A stretch of 64,000 nt of DNA from Candidatus Thiothrix sulfatifontis (GCA_022828425.1 CP094685.1:806001-870000); one strand, 5' to 3'; counted from the stretch's first letter, positions 17,488-26,979 are shown. Notes: generated by a model not told the origin, from the letters alone. A program made the numbers and translations.

Positions 17488-19787
17488 GCGTTGTCCTGCA
17501 TGGTGTCACGCACCGCTTGCACCGCATTCAGAATCGCTTCCGGTGTTGCCGGTGCTTGCAATGGCGGGCGGCAACAGTAATCGCCGACGCTGGCAACCGC
17601 ATCCCGCAGCGCAAAAAACACCGACATCGCCAGCATTAGCGGCGGTTCGCCCACCGCTTTGGAACGGTAAATGGTGTGTTCCACATTGGCATTATTGTCC
17701 AGCAGCTTCACATTAAACTGCGCTGGAATATCCCCTGCCACTGGAATTTTGTACGTGGATGGCGCATGAGTACGCAAACGCCCGCTGTTATCCCACCACA
17801 ATTGCTCAGTAGTCAGCCACCCCATACCCTGAATGAAACCACCTTCGATTTGCCCAATATCCAACGCCGGATTCAGCGATTGCCCGACATCGTGCAAAAT
17901 ATCGACGCGCACCACCCGATTTTCGCCCGTCAAGGTGTCGATAATCACCTCAGACACAGCAGCACCATACGCAAAATAATAGAACGGTCGCCCCGTCATG
18001 GTTTGCGGGTCGTAATGGATTTTCGGGGTACGGTAAAAGCCAGTCGCGGAAAGTGAAACGCGGTTAAACCATGCCTCGTGTGCCAATTGCGCGAAACTTA
18101 CCGTGCGTGTGCCGAGATGGATTTGCCCGTCCTGAAACACAATGCTGGCGGCATCCACCCCGTAGTGGCTGGCGGCAAATTCGGTGAGGCGTTGTTTCAA
18201 GGTACGTGCCGCATCTTGCGCTGCCATGCCGTTAAGATCCGAACCGGAGGAGGCCGCCGTTGCCGACGCATTCGGCACTTTATCGGTACGGGTAGCGGTG
18301 CAGCGGATTTGACTGAGCGGAATTTGCAATGTTTCCGCCACCACTTGCGCCACTTTGGTGTACAAGCCTTGCCCCATTTCCAGCCCGCCGTGATTGAGCT
18401 GTACCGAACCGTCACTGTAAATGTGCAGCAATGCCCCCGCCTGATTGAAGAAGGTGGCGGTAAAGGAAATTCCGAATTTGACGGGGGTGAGCGCCATGCC
18501 TTTCTTCAACCAAGGACTGCTGCGATTGAACGCAATAATGTCGGCGCGGCGTTGCTGGTAGTCGGCACTGCTTGCCAGTTCATCGACAATGCGTTGGATA
18601 ATATTGTCCTCGACCGCCATGCCATACGGGGTTTGGCTACGCACACCGTTTGTGCCGTAGAAATTGGCACGGCGCACCGCCAACGGGTCGCATTGCAGGT
18701 AACGCGCCACATCGTCCAACACGTATTCAATCGCCATCATCCCTTGCGGGCCACCAAAGCCACGAAACGCGGTATTCGATTGCGAATTGGTTTTGCAGCG
18801 GTGCGAAACAATATCCACATGCTCCAAGTAATAGGCATTGTCGGCGTGGAACATGCTGCGGTCATTCACAGGCCCCGACAGGTCAGCGGAAATGCCGCAA
18901 CGGGAGGCATACACCAGCTTCACCGCTTGCAGCAGCCCCGCGTCATTGAAACCCGCTTCGTAGTGAATGTCGAAACAATGGCGTTTGCCAGTGATGGTAA
19001 TGTCATCGTCCCGATCCAGCCGCAATTTCACCGGGCGTTGGGTTTTCAGTGCCAGCAAGGCGGCGATGCTGGCGAACAGTGCTGGTTGGCTTTCCTTGCC
19101 ACCGAATGCGCCACCCATGCGACGGCATTCCAGCACAATGTCTTTTTCGGTCAGCCCCAATACGCCTGCGAGGGTTTTTTGGTCGTGGTGCGGGTGCTGG
19201 GTAGAGCTATAGATCAGCACATCGCCGTGTTCACGCGGCAAGGCGAAAGCAATCATGCCTTCCAGATAAAAATGTTCCTGCCCGCCCAACTGAAAATGCC
19301 CGCTGAGGCGGTGGGGGGCTTGTTGCAGGGCGGTTTCGGGTTGCCCGCGTTGCAGGTGTTTGCTGGGCAAGACGAATTGCTGTTGCTCGATGGCGTGTTG
19401 GATGTCGAGGTTGTGCGGCAGGGTTTCATACTCGATCACAGCCAAACGGGCAGCGCGGCGGGCAGCTTCGACAGAAGTGGCAGCGACGGCGAAAATGGCT
19501 TGCCCAATGTATTCCACCGTGTCGGTAGCGAAGATTGGCTCATCCTGCATGACTCCGCCAAGGTTATTCGCACCGGGAATGTCAGCGGCAGTCACCACGG
19601 CGATGACGCCCGCTGCTTGACGAACTGTATCCAGATTGACACTGCGCAAGCGGGCGTGGGCTTGTTGGCTGATGCCAATGGCGGCGTAGAGGGTATTGCG
19701 GGGTTCGGGTAGGTCATCGGTGTACTGTGCCGCACCAGTGACATGCAATTCGGCGCTGTCGTGTTTGATAGGTTTGCCAACGCTCAT
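17484..19787 (-). CDS. xdhB: Xanthine dehydrogenase, molybdopterin-binding large subunit XdhB
   Basis: 767 residues, usual length. Oxidises hypoxanthine and xanthine to urate at a Mo-pterin centre. Motifs: MSVGKPIKHDSAELHVTGAA start, MGGAFGGKESQPA, AFRGFGGPQGMMAIEY (Mo-site region with the conserved Arg), NHGGLEMGQGLYTKVAQV, TAASSGSDLNGMAAQDA, and near the end VGEPPLML with the catalytic Glu of the GEPP motif. The correct start is the ATG at 19787, which overlaps the xdhA stop; the open frame extends further upstream but inside xdhA. Confidence 0.96.
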   Translation of the reverse strand: MSVGKPIKHDSAELHVTGAAQYTDDLPEPRNTLYAAIGISQQAHARLRSVNLDTVRQAAGVIAVVTAADIPGANNLGGVMQDEPIFATDTVEYIGQAIFAVAATSVEAARRAARLAVIEYETLPHNLDIQHAIEQQQFVLPSKHLQRGQPETALQQAPHRLSGHFQLGGQEHFYLEGMIAFALPREHGDVLIYSSTQHPHHDQKTLAGVLGLTEKDIVLECRRMGGAFGGKESQPALFASIAALLALKTQRPVKLRLDRDDDITITGKRHCFDIHYEAGFNDAGLLQAVKLVYASRCGISADLSGPVNDRSMFHADNAYYLEHVDIVSHRCKTNSQSNTAFRGFGGPQGMMAIEYVLDDVARYLQCDPLAVRRANFYGTNGVRSQTPYGMAVEDNIIQRIVDELASSADYQQRRADIIAFNRSSPWLKKGMALTPVKFGISFTATFFNQAGALLHIYSDGSVQLNHGGLEMGQGLYTKVAQVVAETLQIPLSQIRCTATRTDKVPNASATAASSGSDLNGMAAQDAARTLKQRLTEFAASHYGVDAASIVFQDGQIHLGTRTVSFAQLAHEAWFNRVSLSATGFYRTPKIHYDPQTMTGRPFYYFAYGAAVSEVIIDTLTGENRVVRVDILHDVGQSLNPALDIGQIEGGFIQGMGWLTTEQLWWDNSGRLRTHAPSTYKIPVAGDIPAQFNVKLLDNNANVEHTIYRSKAVGEPPLMLAMSVFFALRDAVASVGDYCCRPPLQAPATPEAILNAVQAVRDTMQDNA

Positions 19788-21268
19788 GCTGCTACCCCCG
19801 TTGCGTATAAGGAAAGCGATTCGCAGGTGGTTTCCAGCAGGCATTTCAGCAACAGGTTTTTCGCCACACTCATGCGGTAGGCAGCGGAAGCCCGCATATC
19901 GCTCAGGGGTTGAAAGTCTTGTTCCAGCGCGTTCATGGCTTGGGTGACGCTGGCTTGATCCCATGCTTGCCCGATCAACGCGGTTTCGCAGTGGGTGGCG
20001 CGTTTGGGAATGCTTGCCATGCCACCGTAGGCAATGCGGACTTCAGTGACGTGCTGTTGTGCATCGAGTTGAATCTGGAAGGCCGCACACACGGCGGAGA
20101 TGTCTTGCTCAAAACGTTTGGAGATTTTGTAGCAGCGCAGCAAGCCAGTTGCCGCATTCGGCAAGGGAATTCGTACGGCTTCCACCAATTCACCTGCTGC
20201 CAAATCTTTCTGTTGGTAGCCCAGATAAAAGGATTCCAGCGCCAGTTCGCGGGTATTCGCGCCTTTACGCAGACGGATACGCGCATCCAAGGCAATCAGG
20301 GCGGGAATGGCATCACCGATGGGCGAACCGTTGGCAATATTGCCGACCAAAGTGCCCGCATTGCGAATCGGTAGTGAGGCAAAGCGTGTGTGCAGTTCGG
20401 TCAAATGCGGGTAGTGTTGGTTGAGTGCCTGAAAAGCGGCTTGCAGTGATACCGCAGCGGCGATTTCCAGCCAGCCATCTTGTGTGGTGATTTGATCCAG
20501 CCCGGCGACTTTGTTCAGGGAAATCAAGGTGGGTAAATCGCGGTGTTGTTTGGTAATCCACAAGCCTACATCGGTTGCGCCAGCCAGTAAGGTGGCATCG
20601 GGATAGCGTTCCAGCAAGCTGGCAAGTTCGCCAAAGGTGGTGGGGGCGCAAAAGCGTTTGCCGTCGTGTTCCAGTAACAGGCTGTGGGGTTGTTGCGCCC
20701 ATTGCGTCAAAGTATTGATCAGCGTTGCTTCGGCAAAATCATCGTTTGGAAATGCGTGGGCGTATTCATACATGCGTTCCCCTGCCTCCAGAATGGGACG
20801 GTAGCCGGTGCAGCGGCACAAATTGCCGGACAGGGCTTGGCTGATTTGCAGGCGGCTGGCATTCGGCTGGTTCTGGTACAGGGCAAACAAGGACATGACG
20901 AAACCGGGGGTACAAAAGCCGCATTGCGAGGCATGACAATCGACCATCGCTTGTTGTACCGGGTGCAATTGTTTACCAAGTTGCAAGCTTTCCACGGTAA
21001 ACAGGGCTTTGCCGTCCAGCGTTGCCAGCAACTGGATGCAGGCATTCACAGCGCGGTAACGCAAGCGCCCGTGTTGCAAGTCGGCGACCACCACGGTACA
21101 CGCACCGCAATCGCCTTCGGCACAACCTTCTTTGGTTCCCTTGCGGTACAGGTGTTCGCGTAGGTAATTGAGCAAAGTGGTATCGGGGGCGAATGGCGGC
21201 GGGGTGTGCGCTTGCCCATCGAGCATGAAGGTGATGCTGTGTTTGACTGTTACCTCGCCTGCATTCAT
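19784..21268 (-). CDS. xdhA: Xanthine dehydrogenase, iron-sulfur and FAD subunit XdhA
   Basis: 494 residues. Passes electrons from the Mo centre to NAD+. The plant-type 2Fe-2S ligands are Cys49, Cys54, Cys57 and Cys77 (KEGCAEGDCGACTVV), and the second cluster uses Cys116, Cys119, Cys151 and Cys153 (CGFCTPG, GNLCRCTGY). The FAD domain follows: LLAGATDVGLWITKQ, IRNAGTLVGNIANGSPIGD and a CO_deh_flav_C end. The start ATG at 21268 has GAGGACAGGGA upstream. It is separated from the porin gene by 76 bases containing a palindrome. Confidence 0.96.
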   Translation of the reverse strand: MNAGEVTVKHSITFMLDGQAHTPPPFAPDTTLLNYLREHLYRKGTKEGCAEGDCGACTVVVADLQHGRLRYRAVNACIQLLATLDGKALFTVESLQLGKQLHPVQQAMVDCHASQCGFCTPGFVMSLFALYQNQPNASRLQISQALSGNLCRCTGYRPILEAGERMYEYAHAFPNDDFAEATLINTLTQWAQQPHSLLLEHDGKRFCAPTTFGELASLLERYPDATLLAGATDVGLWITKQHRDLPTLISLNKVAGLDQITTQDGWLEIAAAVSLQAAFQALNQHYPHLTELHTRFASLPIRNAGTLVGNIANGSPIGDAIPALIALDARIRLRKGANTRELALESFYLGYQQKDLAAGELVEAVRIPLPNAATGLLRCYKISKRFEQDISAVCAAFQIQLDAQQHVTEVRIAYGGMASIPKRATHCETALIGQAWDQASVTQAMNALEQDFQPLSDMRASAAYRMSVAKNLLLKCLLETTCESLSLYATGVAA

Positions 21269-21292
21269 TCCCTGTCCTCTGCTAAGAAGGGA

Positions 21293-21310
21293 GGGCAGAA
21301 GATTCTGCCC
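21293..21310. repeat. Short perfect palindrome between the porin gene and xdhA
   Basis: Eight-base arms gggcagaa and ttctgccc around ga, followed by cc. It could be a dispersed repeat or a partial terminator that gives the porin mRNA its own 3' end. No T-run follows on the transcribed strand, so factor-independent termination is doubtful. Confidence 0.5.
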
Positions 21311-21344
21311 CCAACGACTCGAAGAAAAATTTACACGCTACATC

Positions 21345-22067
21345 TTAGAAATGTGCTTTGATCATGAACGCCGGATTGCTTTCGTTTACGCCGTCAATCC
21401 CGAATTTGTTTTTCCATTCGGCGTGTTCAATCCCCACGTAAATCGGCTTTTTGGTGTTGAACAATTGCTTGCCTGCATCCCACTTGATTTGCGAGGTGAA
21501 ATTGGTTTCGGCGGCATGGTCGTCTTGTGCGGTGCTGGCATCAATAAAACCGTCGTATTGGAATTCGGCTTTGCCCACTTTGAAAGGTAACGCCCAAGTA
21601 ACAGTGACTTGCTCGTCATCAGCGATTTTTTCGTTATTGACCTTGTACAGGTTGACGTTGACGTACTTGAACTTGGGGACATTCAAAGCCACGCCGACAC
21701 CAGCGAGGTAGTTGTCAAAACTGGGCGAACCTTCCACCGTTCCCGCCAAATACACGTCCTTGACAATGCCTTTTTTCAGTTCTTTGCCGGTCAAGTAGCT
21801 TAAGCTGACACGCGGGGCGAGTTCAAAATAGGTTTCTTTCGTGCCGTTTTCGGAACGCAAATGATCGGCGAAGAAAAAAGTGTCGCCCCAGTTATGACCA
21901 CTGGCGTGTTCAAAGGTCATGACTTGACGCTTATCATCGCCGACTTTGTAATTTTGACCGTTAATGTAGGTCAGGCTGGCATCGCTCCATAATTGTTCCG
22001 CCAGCACTGCTGGAGAAGCCAGCACACCACACGTCACCACGACGCTGAAAAACGCTTTGTTTGGCAT
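21345..22067 (-). CDS. Tsx-like nucleoside-specific outer membrane channel
   Basis: 240 residues. A signal peptide (FFSVVVTCGVLASPAVLA, cut near AEQLWSD) is followed by a beta-barrel pattern with Tsx/OmpK landmarks: LWSDASLTYINGQNY, HASGHNWGDTFFFADHL, LAPRVSLSYLTGK, and a terminal Phe (AFMIKAHF) as recognised by the BAM machinery. Tsx channels take up nucleosides across the outer membrane. Heading the xdh/ABC operon, it likely admits purines. A RutR-like operator lies 32-47 bases upstream. Confidence 0.87.
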   Translation of the reverse strand: MPNKAFFSVVVTCGVLASPAVLAEQLWSDASLTYINGQNYKVGDDKRQVMTFEHASGHNWGDTFFFADHLRSENGTKETYFELAPRVSLSYLTGKELKKGIVKDVYLAGTVEGSPSFDNYLAGVGVALNVPKFKYVNVNLYKVNNEKIADDEQVTVTWALPFKVGKAEFQYDGFIDASTAQDDHAAETNFTSQIKWDAGKQLFNTKKPIYVGIEHAEWKNKFGIDGVNESNPAFMIKAHF

Positions 22068-22098
22068 AAAATTTCACCTCGTTGCTATTCATCAAAAC

Positions 22099-22114
22099 CT
22101 GACCAACTGGACAG
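22099..22114. promoter_or_regulatory. RutR-like operator upstream of the Tsx-like porin gene
   Basis: ctgaccaactggacag. E. coli RutR recognises TTGACCAnnTGGTCAA; this site matches 12 of its 14 defined bases and is a palindrome with one mismatch. It lies between the divergent porin gene and the RutR-like regulator gene, close to the porin start. Confidence 0.65.
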
Positions 22115-22308
22115 CTTTTGATGAAAAAGCAATAATCGCGCCAACTGTTTGCATGAGCGTGCAATATTCCCCGATAACCTTAGATATGTCTTAGATTGGG
22201 TAAGTTTTTACGTTATCGTCTAGCAACTCCCTGTAAAATAATGCGCTTGATTAGTGCGTAACATAATCGTCATGGTGCATGGCGACTTGGCAAAAAGGTT
22301 AGCGTTCC

Positions 22309-22995
22309 ATGTTTATTGAGCTTGACTCACACACCCCCAACGGCCTGGCAGGGCGTATTCGCAAAGACAATGAATGCAAAATCATTGCCGCCGCCGAAGC
22401 CGAATTCGCCCGCCACGGCTACAAAGGCGCGAGTATGCAAAGCATTGCTGACCATGCCGGGTTGCCCAAAGCCAATATCCATTACTACTTTGGTTCCAAA
22501 TTGCGGCTGTACGTGGCGGTGTTGGCACACATCTTGGATATGTGGGACAAGCTGCTGGTGAGTTTGGATGCAGCAGGCGATCCGGCGGTGGAACTGGAAG
22601 CCTATATCCGCGCTAAAATGCGGCTGGCACAAGCACACCCGCAAGCCTCGCGCATTTTTGGTATCGAAATTATGAGCGGCGCACCTTACTTGCAGGAATA
22701 TTTCAGGACAGGTTATCTGGAATGGTTCAAGGGCAGGACGGCGGTATTTGAGGCATGGATGGCGCAAGGCAAGATGGATCGGCTCGACCCGGCGCATGTG
22801 ATTTTCCTGCTGTGGTCATCCACCCAGCATTACGCCGATTTCGCTTGCCAGATCAGTGCGGCACTGGGCAAACCCGGTCAACCGCTGCAAGCCGCAGACT
22901 ACGAGCGGGCAACCCAAACCTTGTTGCACGTAATCCTCAACGGTTGCGGCGTACAACCGTTTCACCCCTACCAAGGAAATGAATCACCAAGATGA
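22309..22995 (+). CDS. TetR-family regulator, RutR-like, of the purine catabolic genes
   Basis: 228 residues. N-terminal [44 protein letters not shown]. The ligand domain keeps RutR-like stretches: [23 protein letters not shown] and [17 protein letters not shown], which resemble E. coli RutR (uracil and thymine sensor). The gene opens the urate-degradation operon and overlaps uraH by ATGA. Two operator-like sites in the neighbourhood match the RutR consensus. Which ligand it senses (a purine breakdown product, or a pyrimidine as in RutR) is not shown. Confidence 0.9.
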   Translation: MFIELDSHTPNGLAGRIRKDNECKIIAAAEAEFARHGYKGASMQSIADHAGLPKANIHYYFGSKLRLYVAVLAHILDMWDKLLVSLDAAGDPAVELEAYIRAKMRLAQAHPQASRIFGIEIMSGAPYLQEYFRTGYLEWFKGRTAVFEAWMAQGKMDRLDPAHVIFLLWSSTQHYADFACQISAALGKPGQPLQAADYERATQTLLHVILNGCGVQPFHPYQGNESPR

Positions 22996-23348
22996 CCGGA
23001 TTAACCACACATGTTCTGGATACCGCCAATGGTTGCCCCGCTGCGGGGGTGAAACTGGCGCTGTATGCCTGCCCAGAAAACGCTGCCCGTATTCTGATGA
23101 AACAGGCGTTTACCAATGCTGATGGGCGTTGCGATAGCCCTTTGCTGCGTGCGGATGAGATGCAAACTGGCATTTGGGAGTTGGTCTTCCACACCGCTGA
23201 CTATTTCCAGCAGCGCCATACGCCGTTGGATAACCCGCCGTTTCTGGATGTGATTACCCTGCGATTCGGGATTGCCGATACCCGCGCCCACTATCACGTC
23301 CCGCTACTCGTCTCCCCTTGGAGTTATTCCACCTATCGCGGCAGTTAG
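22992..23348 (+). CDS. uraH: 5-hydroxyisourate hydrolase
   Basis: 118 residues, transthyretin-like fold. Hydrolyses 5-hydroxyisourate to OHCU, the step after urate oxidation. It starts [16 protein letters not shown] with the conserved His-Val-Leu-Asp and ends in the diagnostic YRGS tetrapeptide; ITLRFGI and [16 protein letters not shown] also match. No signal peptide, so cytosolic. It overlaps the regulator gene by 4 bases, and puuD follows after 20 bases. Confidence 0.96.
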   Translation: MTGLTTHVLDTANGCPAAGVKLALYACPENAARILMKQAFTNADGRCDSPLLRADEMQTGIWELVFHTADYFQQRHTPLDNPPFLDVITLRFGIADTRAHYHVPLLVSPWSYSTYRGS

Positions 23349-23368
23349 CCGTTAAGGAGTCTTGGCTG

Positions 23369-24547
23369 ATGGAATCCCTTATTCTGGAATGGTTAGGTTT
23401 GGCATTTCGCTGGATACACATTATCACCGGCATTGCGTGGATCGGCGCATCGTTTTACTTCAACTGGTTGCTCAACCATCTGCTAACGTCGGATGACCCG
23501 AAAGTGTCGGGGCAATTGTGGGCGCTCCATGCGGGGGGCTTTTTCAATGTGGAAAAACGCAATATCGAGCCGGGTCAACTGCCCGAACCGCTGCACTGGT
23601 TCAAGTGGGAATCGTATTGGACGTGGATCAGCGGTTTCGTGATGCTGGTCATCGTTTATTATTTTGGCGCGGAAGCCTATTTGATTGATCCGGCGGTCAT
23701 GGCGCTGACCGCGTGGCAGGCGATTGCGATCAGTCTGGCAACCTTGGCGGGTAGCTGGTTGGTGTATCACGGTTTGTGGAATTCAGCGTTTGGGCGCAGT
23801 AACCAAACCCGCAGCGTGGTATTGACGGCGGTATTCATTATCGTCATGACAATTGTGCTGACGCAGGTATTCAGCGGGCGTGGCGCATTTCTGCATGTTG
23901 GCGCAATGTTGGCGACTTGGATGAGCGGCAATGTGTTTTTCGTCATTATGCCCGCCCAGCGGCAATTGGTGCAGGCGACCTTGGCAGGGCAACCGCAGAA
24001 TAAACAGCTTGCCAATGATGCGGGGCAACGTTCCTTGCACAATAATTACCTGACCTTGCCGGTGCTGTTTTGCATGTTCAGTAACCATTACCCGGCGACG
24101 TTTGGCGGTGACTGGAACTGGCTGATTCTGATTGCGTTGTTCGCCGTTGGGGTATTGGTGCGCCATTATTTCAATGTGCGTGACAAGCAAGGCAATTTCA
24201 AAGCGGGCTGGATGTTGGTGGTGGCGTTTGTCGTGTTTATTGGCACGGCGTTAGTTGCCAGTTATCCGGCGTTGTCGCAAAAGGCGGCGGGCGAAATTCA
24301 GTTCAATCAAGTGCAAGGCTTGCTGCAACAGCACTGCATCAGTTGCCATGCGGCACAACCCACCAGCACCGCGTTTACCAGCGCACCCAAAGGCGTGATG
24401 CTGGAAACCGAGGCGCAAGCGCGTAGCCAAGCTACTCAAATTGCCACGCAGGTTTCATCGCGCATTATGCCGTTGGGCAATACCACCGGCATGACCGAAG
24501 ACGAACGCCAGTTGCTGGTGCAATGGGCGCGTCAGGTTCAACCATGA
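23369..24547 (+). CDS. puuD: Membrane-bound urate hydroxylase PuuD with C-terminal cytochrome c domain
   Basis: 392 residues. Oxidises urate to 5-hydroxyisourate without hydrogen peroxide release. Multiple membrane helices from the N-terminus (FRWIHIITGIAWIGASFYFNW; YWTWISGFVMLVIVYYFG) carry the family's conserved histidines (HIITGIAWIG, LHAGGFFNVEK, FSNHYPATFGG). The C-terminal tail has a haem c site CISCH at 323-327 and a distal MPLGNTTGM that can supply the Met ligand. The chosen ATG has TAAGGAGT upstream. Electrons probably enter the respiratory chain through the cytochrome c domain. Confidence 0.95.
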   Translation: MESLILEWLGLAFRWIHIITGIAWIGASFYFNWLLNHLLTSDDPKVSGQLWALHAGGFFNVEKRNIEPGQLPEPLHWFKWESYWTWISGFVMLVIVYYFGAEAYLIDPAVMALTAWQAIAISLATLAGSWLVYHGLWNSAFGRSNQTRSVVLTAVFIIVMTIVLTQVFSGRGAFLHVGAMLATWMSGNVFFVIMPAQRQLVQATLAGQPQNKQLANDAGQRSLHNNYLTLPVLFCMFSNHYPATFGGDWNWLILIALFAVGVLVRHYFNVRDKQGNFKAGWMLVVAFVVFIGTALVASYPALSQKAAGEIQFNQVQGLLQQHCISCHAAQPTSTAFTSAPKGVMLETEAQARSQATQIATQVSSRIMPLGNTTGMTEDERQLLVQWARQVQP

Positions 24548-24556
24548 GTATTCACC

Positions 24557-25471
24557 ATGCTTGAACAAACAGCCTATCCCCGCGATTTGGTCGGTTACGC
24601 CGATCATGTACCGCACGCCAACTGGCCGGGCAGTGCGCGTATCGCGGTGCAATTTGTGCTGAATTACGAAGAAGGCGGCGAAAACTGTGTGCTGCACGGT
24701 GATGCTGCCTCCGAAGCCTTCCTGTCTGAAATCGTCGGGGCGCGACCTTACGAAGGGGTACGCCACCCCAGCATGGAATCCATTTACGAATACGGTAGCC
24801 GTGCTGGTTTCTGGCGCATTATTCGTTATTTTCGGGAACGTGGCATTCCGCTGACCATTTTCGGCGTGGCAATGGCTTTGGAACGCAACCCCCGCGCTGT
24901 CGAGGCAATGTTGGAAAATGGCTATGAAATTTGCAGCCACGGCTGGCGTTGGATTGACTACCAATTCGTGGATAAAGCACTGGAACGCGAACACATGCAA
25001 CGCGCCATTGCGATTATCGAGCGCATGACCGGCGAGAAACCCAAAGGCTGGTACACCGGGCGCAATAGCCCACATACTCGCGAGTTATTGCTGGAGCAAG
25101 GCGGCTTTCTCTACGACGCGGATGATTACAGCGATGATTTGCCGTTTTGGACAAAGGTTGGTGACAAGGATCATTTGGTCGTGCCTTACACGTTGGATAC
25201 CAACGACATGCGCTTTGCGTCCCCGCAAGGCTTTAACAGCGGCGAACAGTTTTTGCAGTACCTCAAAGATGCGTTCGATGTGTTGTACGCCGAAGGGCTG
25301 GAAACGCCGAAGATGCTGTCGATTGGGCTGCATTGCCGCTTGATTGGTCGCCCCGGACGTTTCCGCGCCCTGCAACGTTTTGTCGAATACGCCCAGCAAC
25401 ATCAGGATGTGTGGTTCTGCCGTCGTATCGACATTGCTCAACACTGGATCAAGGAGCACCCAGCCCCATGA
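24557..25471 (+). CDS. puuE: Allantoinase PuuE (polysaccharide-deacetylase fold)
   Basis: 304 residues, the length of PuuE-type allantoinases, which are unrelated to the amidohydrolase AllB type. Hydrolyses allantoin to allantoate. Matching stretches: YPRDLVGYADHVPHANWPGSARIAVQF, LNYEEGGENCVLHGD, EICSHGWRWIDYQ (NodB-like His region), GWYTGRNSPHTRELL and LSIGLHCRLIGRPGRF. It lies 9 bases after puuD and overlaps uraD by 4. Confidence 0.95.
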   Translation: MLEQTAYPRDLVGYADHVPHANWPGSARIAVQFVLNYEEGGENCVLHGDAASEAFLSEIVGARPYEGVRHPSMESIYEYGSRAGFWRIIRYFRERGIPLTIFGVAMALERNPRAVEAMLENGYEICSHGWRWIDYQFVDKALEREHMQRAIAIIERMTGEKPKGWYTGRNSPHTRELLLEQGGFLYDADDYSDDLPFWTKVGDKDHLVVPYTLDTNDMRFASPQGFNSGEQFLQYLKDAFDVLYAEGLETPKMLSIGLHCRLIGRPGRFRALQRFVEYAQQHQDVWFCRRIDIAQHWIKEHPAP

Positions 25472-25977
25472 AAACATCCCTTAGTGCATTGAATCAACTG
25501 GATCAGGCGGCATTTGTGGCGCTGCTTGGCGGGGTGTACGAGCATTCTCCGTGGATGGCAGAACGCAGCTTTACTTACTTGCCGTTTGCGGATGTGGATG
25601 CGCTTTTGCAAACCCTGCAAACCGTATTGGCGCAAGCTGATCAGGCGGCGCAATTGGCGTTGATTCGGGCGCATCCTGATCTTGCAGGCAAAGCGGCGTT
25701 ACGTGGCGAACTGACGGCGGAATCTACCCGCGAACAGGCGGGTGCAGGCTTGGGGCAATTGACGGCAGAAGAATTTGCCCGTTTCACCGAACTGAATACA
25801 CGCTACCAAACCCGCTTTGGGTTTCCGTTCATTATGGCAGTGAAAAACGCCACCAAACACCAGATTCTCAGCGGTTTTGAACAGCGGATTGATAATACGC
25901 CGGAGCTAGAATTCGCTACCGCGCTGGAACAAATCAACCGCATTGCCGCCTTCCGTATTGCTGACCTGATTGAGTAA
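25468..25977 (+). CDS. uraD: OHCU decarboxylase
   Basis: 169 residues. Decarboxylates 2-oxo-4-hydroxy-4-carboxy-5-ureidoimidazoline to S-allantoin. Landmarks: LLGGVYEHSPWMAERSF with the catalytic-region His, LALIRAHPDLAGKAAL, ESTREQAGAGLGQL and FGFPFIMAVKNATKHQIL. The ATG at 25468 overlaps the puuE stop. The open frame reaches further upstream inside puuE but that part does not resemble the family. Confidence 0.95.
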   Translation: MKTSLSALNQLDQAAFVALLGGVYEHSPWMAERSFTYLPFADVDALLQTLQTVLAQADQAAQLALIRAHPDLAGKAALRGELTAESTREQAGAGLGQLTAEEFARFTELNTRYQTRFGFPFIMAVKNATKHQILSGFEQRIDNTPELEFATALEQINRIAAFRIADLIE

Positions 25978-25980
25978 GCC

Positions 25981-26979
25981 ATGACTGATTTATTGAAAAC
26001 GCTACAAAATTATTGGATTGACCTTGCCCAACCGCGTTTGGGGGCGCAAGCCGTCTATGCTACCGATGAATTTTTTGCACCACTGGAACGCTTGATCCAG
26101 CCAGAAGAGCCGGTGTTTATTCCGGGCAAGTACGATGACAACGGCAAGTGGATGGATGGTTGGGAAACCCGCCGCAAACGCGGTGACGGTTACGACTACG
26201 CGATTATCAAAATCTGCTCCGGCGTGATTTACGGGGTGGATTTGGATACCGCCCATTTCACCGGCAATTTTGCACCTTCTGCCAGCATTGAAGCCTGTTA
26301 CAGCAAAACCCCGCCGGATGAAAAGACCCGCTGGTTTCCCTTGCTGCATTCGCGGGCGTTGCAGGGCAATACGCACAATACGTTTGAAATCGGTTCGCGT
26401 GAGGTGTGGAATTATTTGCGCCTGAATATTTATCCCGATGGCGGCATTGCGCGGTTACGGGTCTACGGGCAAGTGCGCCGCGAACTCCATGCTGATGAGC
26501 TGGATGGAGAGATTGATCTCGCGGCGATGCTCAACGGTGGGCGGGCGTTGTGTGCCAGCGACATGCACTTTGGGCATATCAGCAACCTGATTGCGCCCGG
26601 CAAAGGCGTGAATATGGGCGATGGCTGGGAAACCCGCCGCCGCCGCGAACCGGGATTTGATTGGATCATTTTGCGCTTGGCGTATGTGGGGCAAATTACC
26701 CGGCTGGTGATTGATACCGCGCATTTCAAAGGCAATTATCCGTATGAATGTTCGGTGTGCGGCACGCTCTATCAAGGTGGTAACGAAGACAGTATTGCCA
26801 CGCAAAGCCTTTATTGGGATCAAATCCTGCCTCCCCAGCGCATGGCGGCGGATACCGAGTTTACTTTTATCGAGCAATTGCAGCAGATTGGGCCGGTGTC
26901 GCATTTGCGTTTGAATATTTACCCCGATGGCGGGGTAAGCCGTTTGCGGGCATTTGGCAAGGTGCGGAGGGTGGAATGA
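25981..26979 (+). CDS. alc: Allantoicase
   Basis: 332 residues made of two related halves, as usual: DDNGKWMDGWETRRKRGDGYDYAIIK in the first and NMGDGWETRRRREPGFDWIILR in the second, each ending with LRLNIYPDGGIARLR or LRLNIYPDGGVSRLR. Hydrolyses allantoate to ureidoglycolate and urea. Three bases after uraD; its stop overlaps the allA start. Choosing allantoicase rather than allantoate amidohydrolase means that urea is released, which fits the urease genes downstream. Confidence 0.96.
   Translation: MTDLLKTLQNYWIDLAQPRLGAQAVYATDEFFAPLERLIQPEEPVFIPGKYDDNGKWMDGWETRRKRGDGYDYAIIKICSGVIYGVDLDTAHFTGNFAPSASIEACYSKTPPDEKTRWFPLLHSRALQGNTHNTFEIGSREVWNYLRLNIYPDGGIARLRVYGQVRRELHADELDGEIDLAAMLNGGRALCASDMHFGHISNLIAPGKGVNMGDGWETRRRREPGFDWIILRLAYVGQITRLVIDTAHFKGNYPYECSVCGTLYQGGNEDSIATQSLYWDQILPPQRMAADTEFTFIEQLQQIGPVSHLRLNIYPDGGVSRLRAFGKVRRVE

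Noticed and set aside
18078-19712. Plus-strand open frame of 544 codons inside xdhB
   Set aside because: Shadow of the XdhB frame in GC-rich sequence; composition is His/Gly/Val-rich without known motifs.
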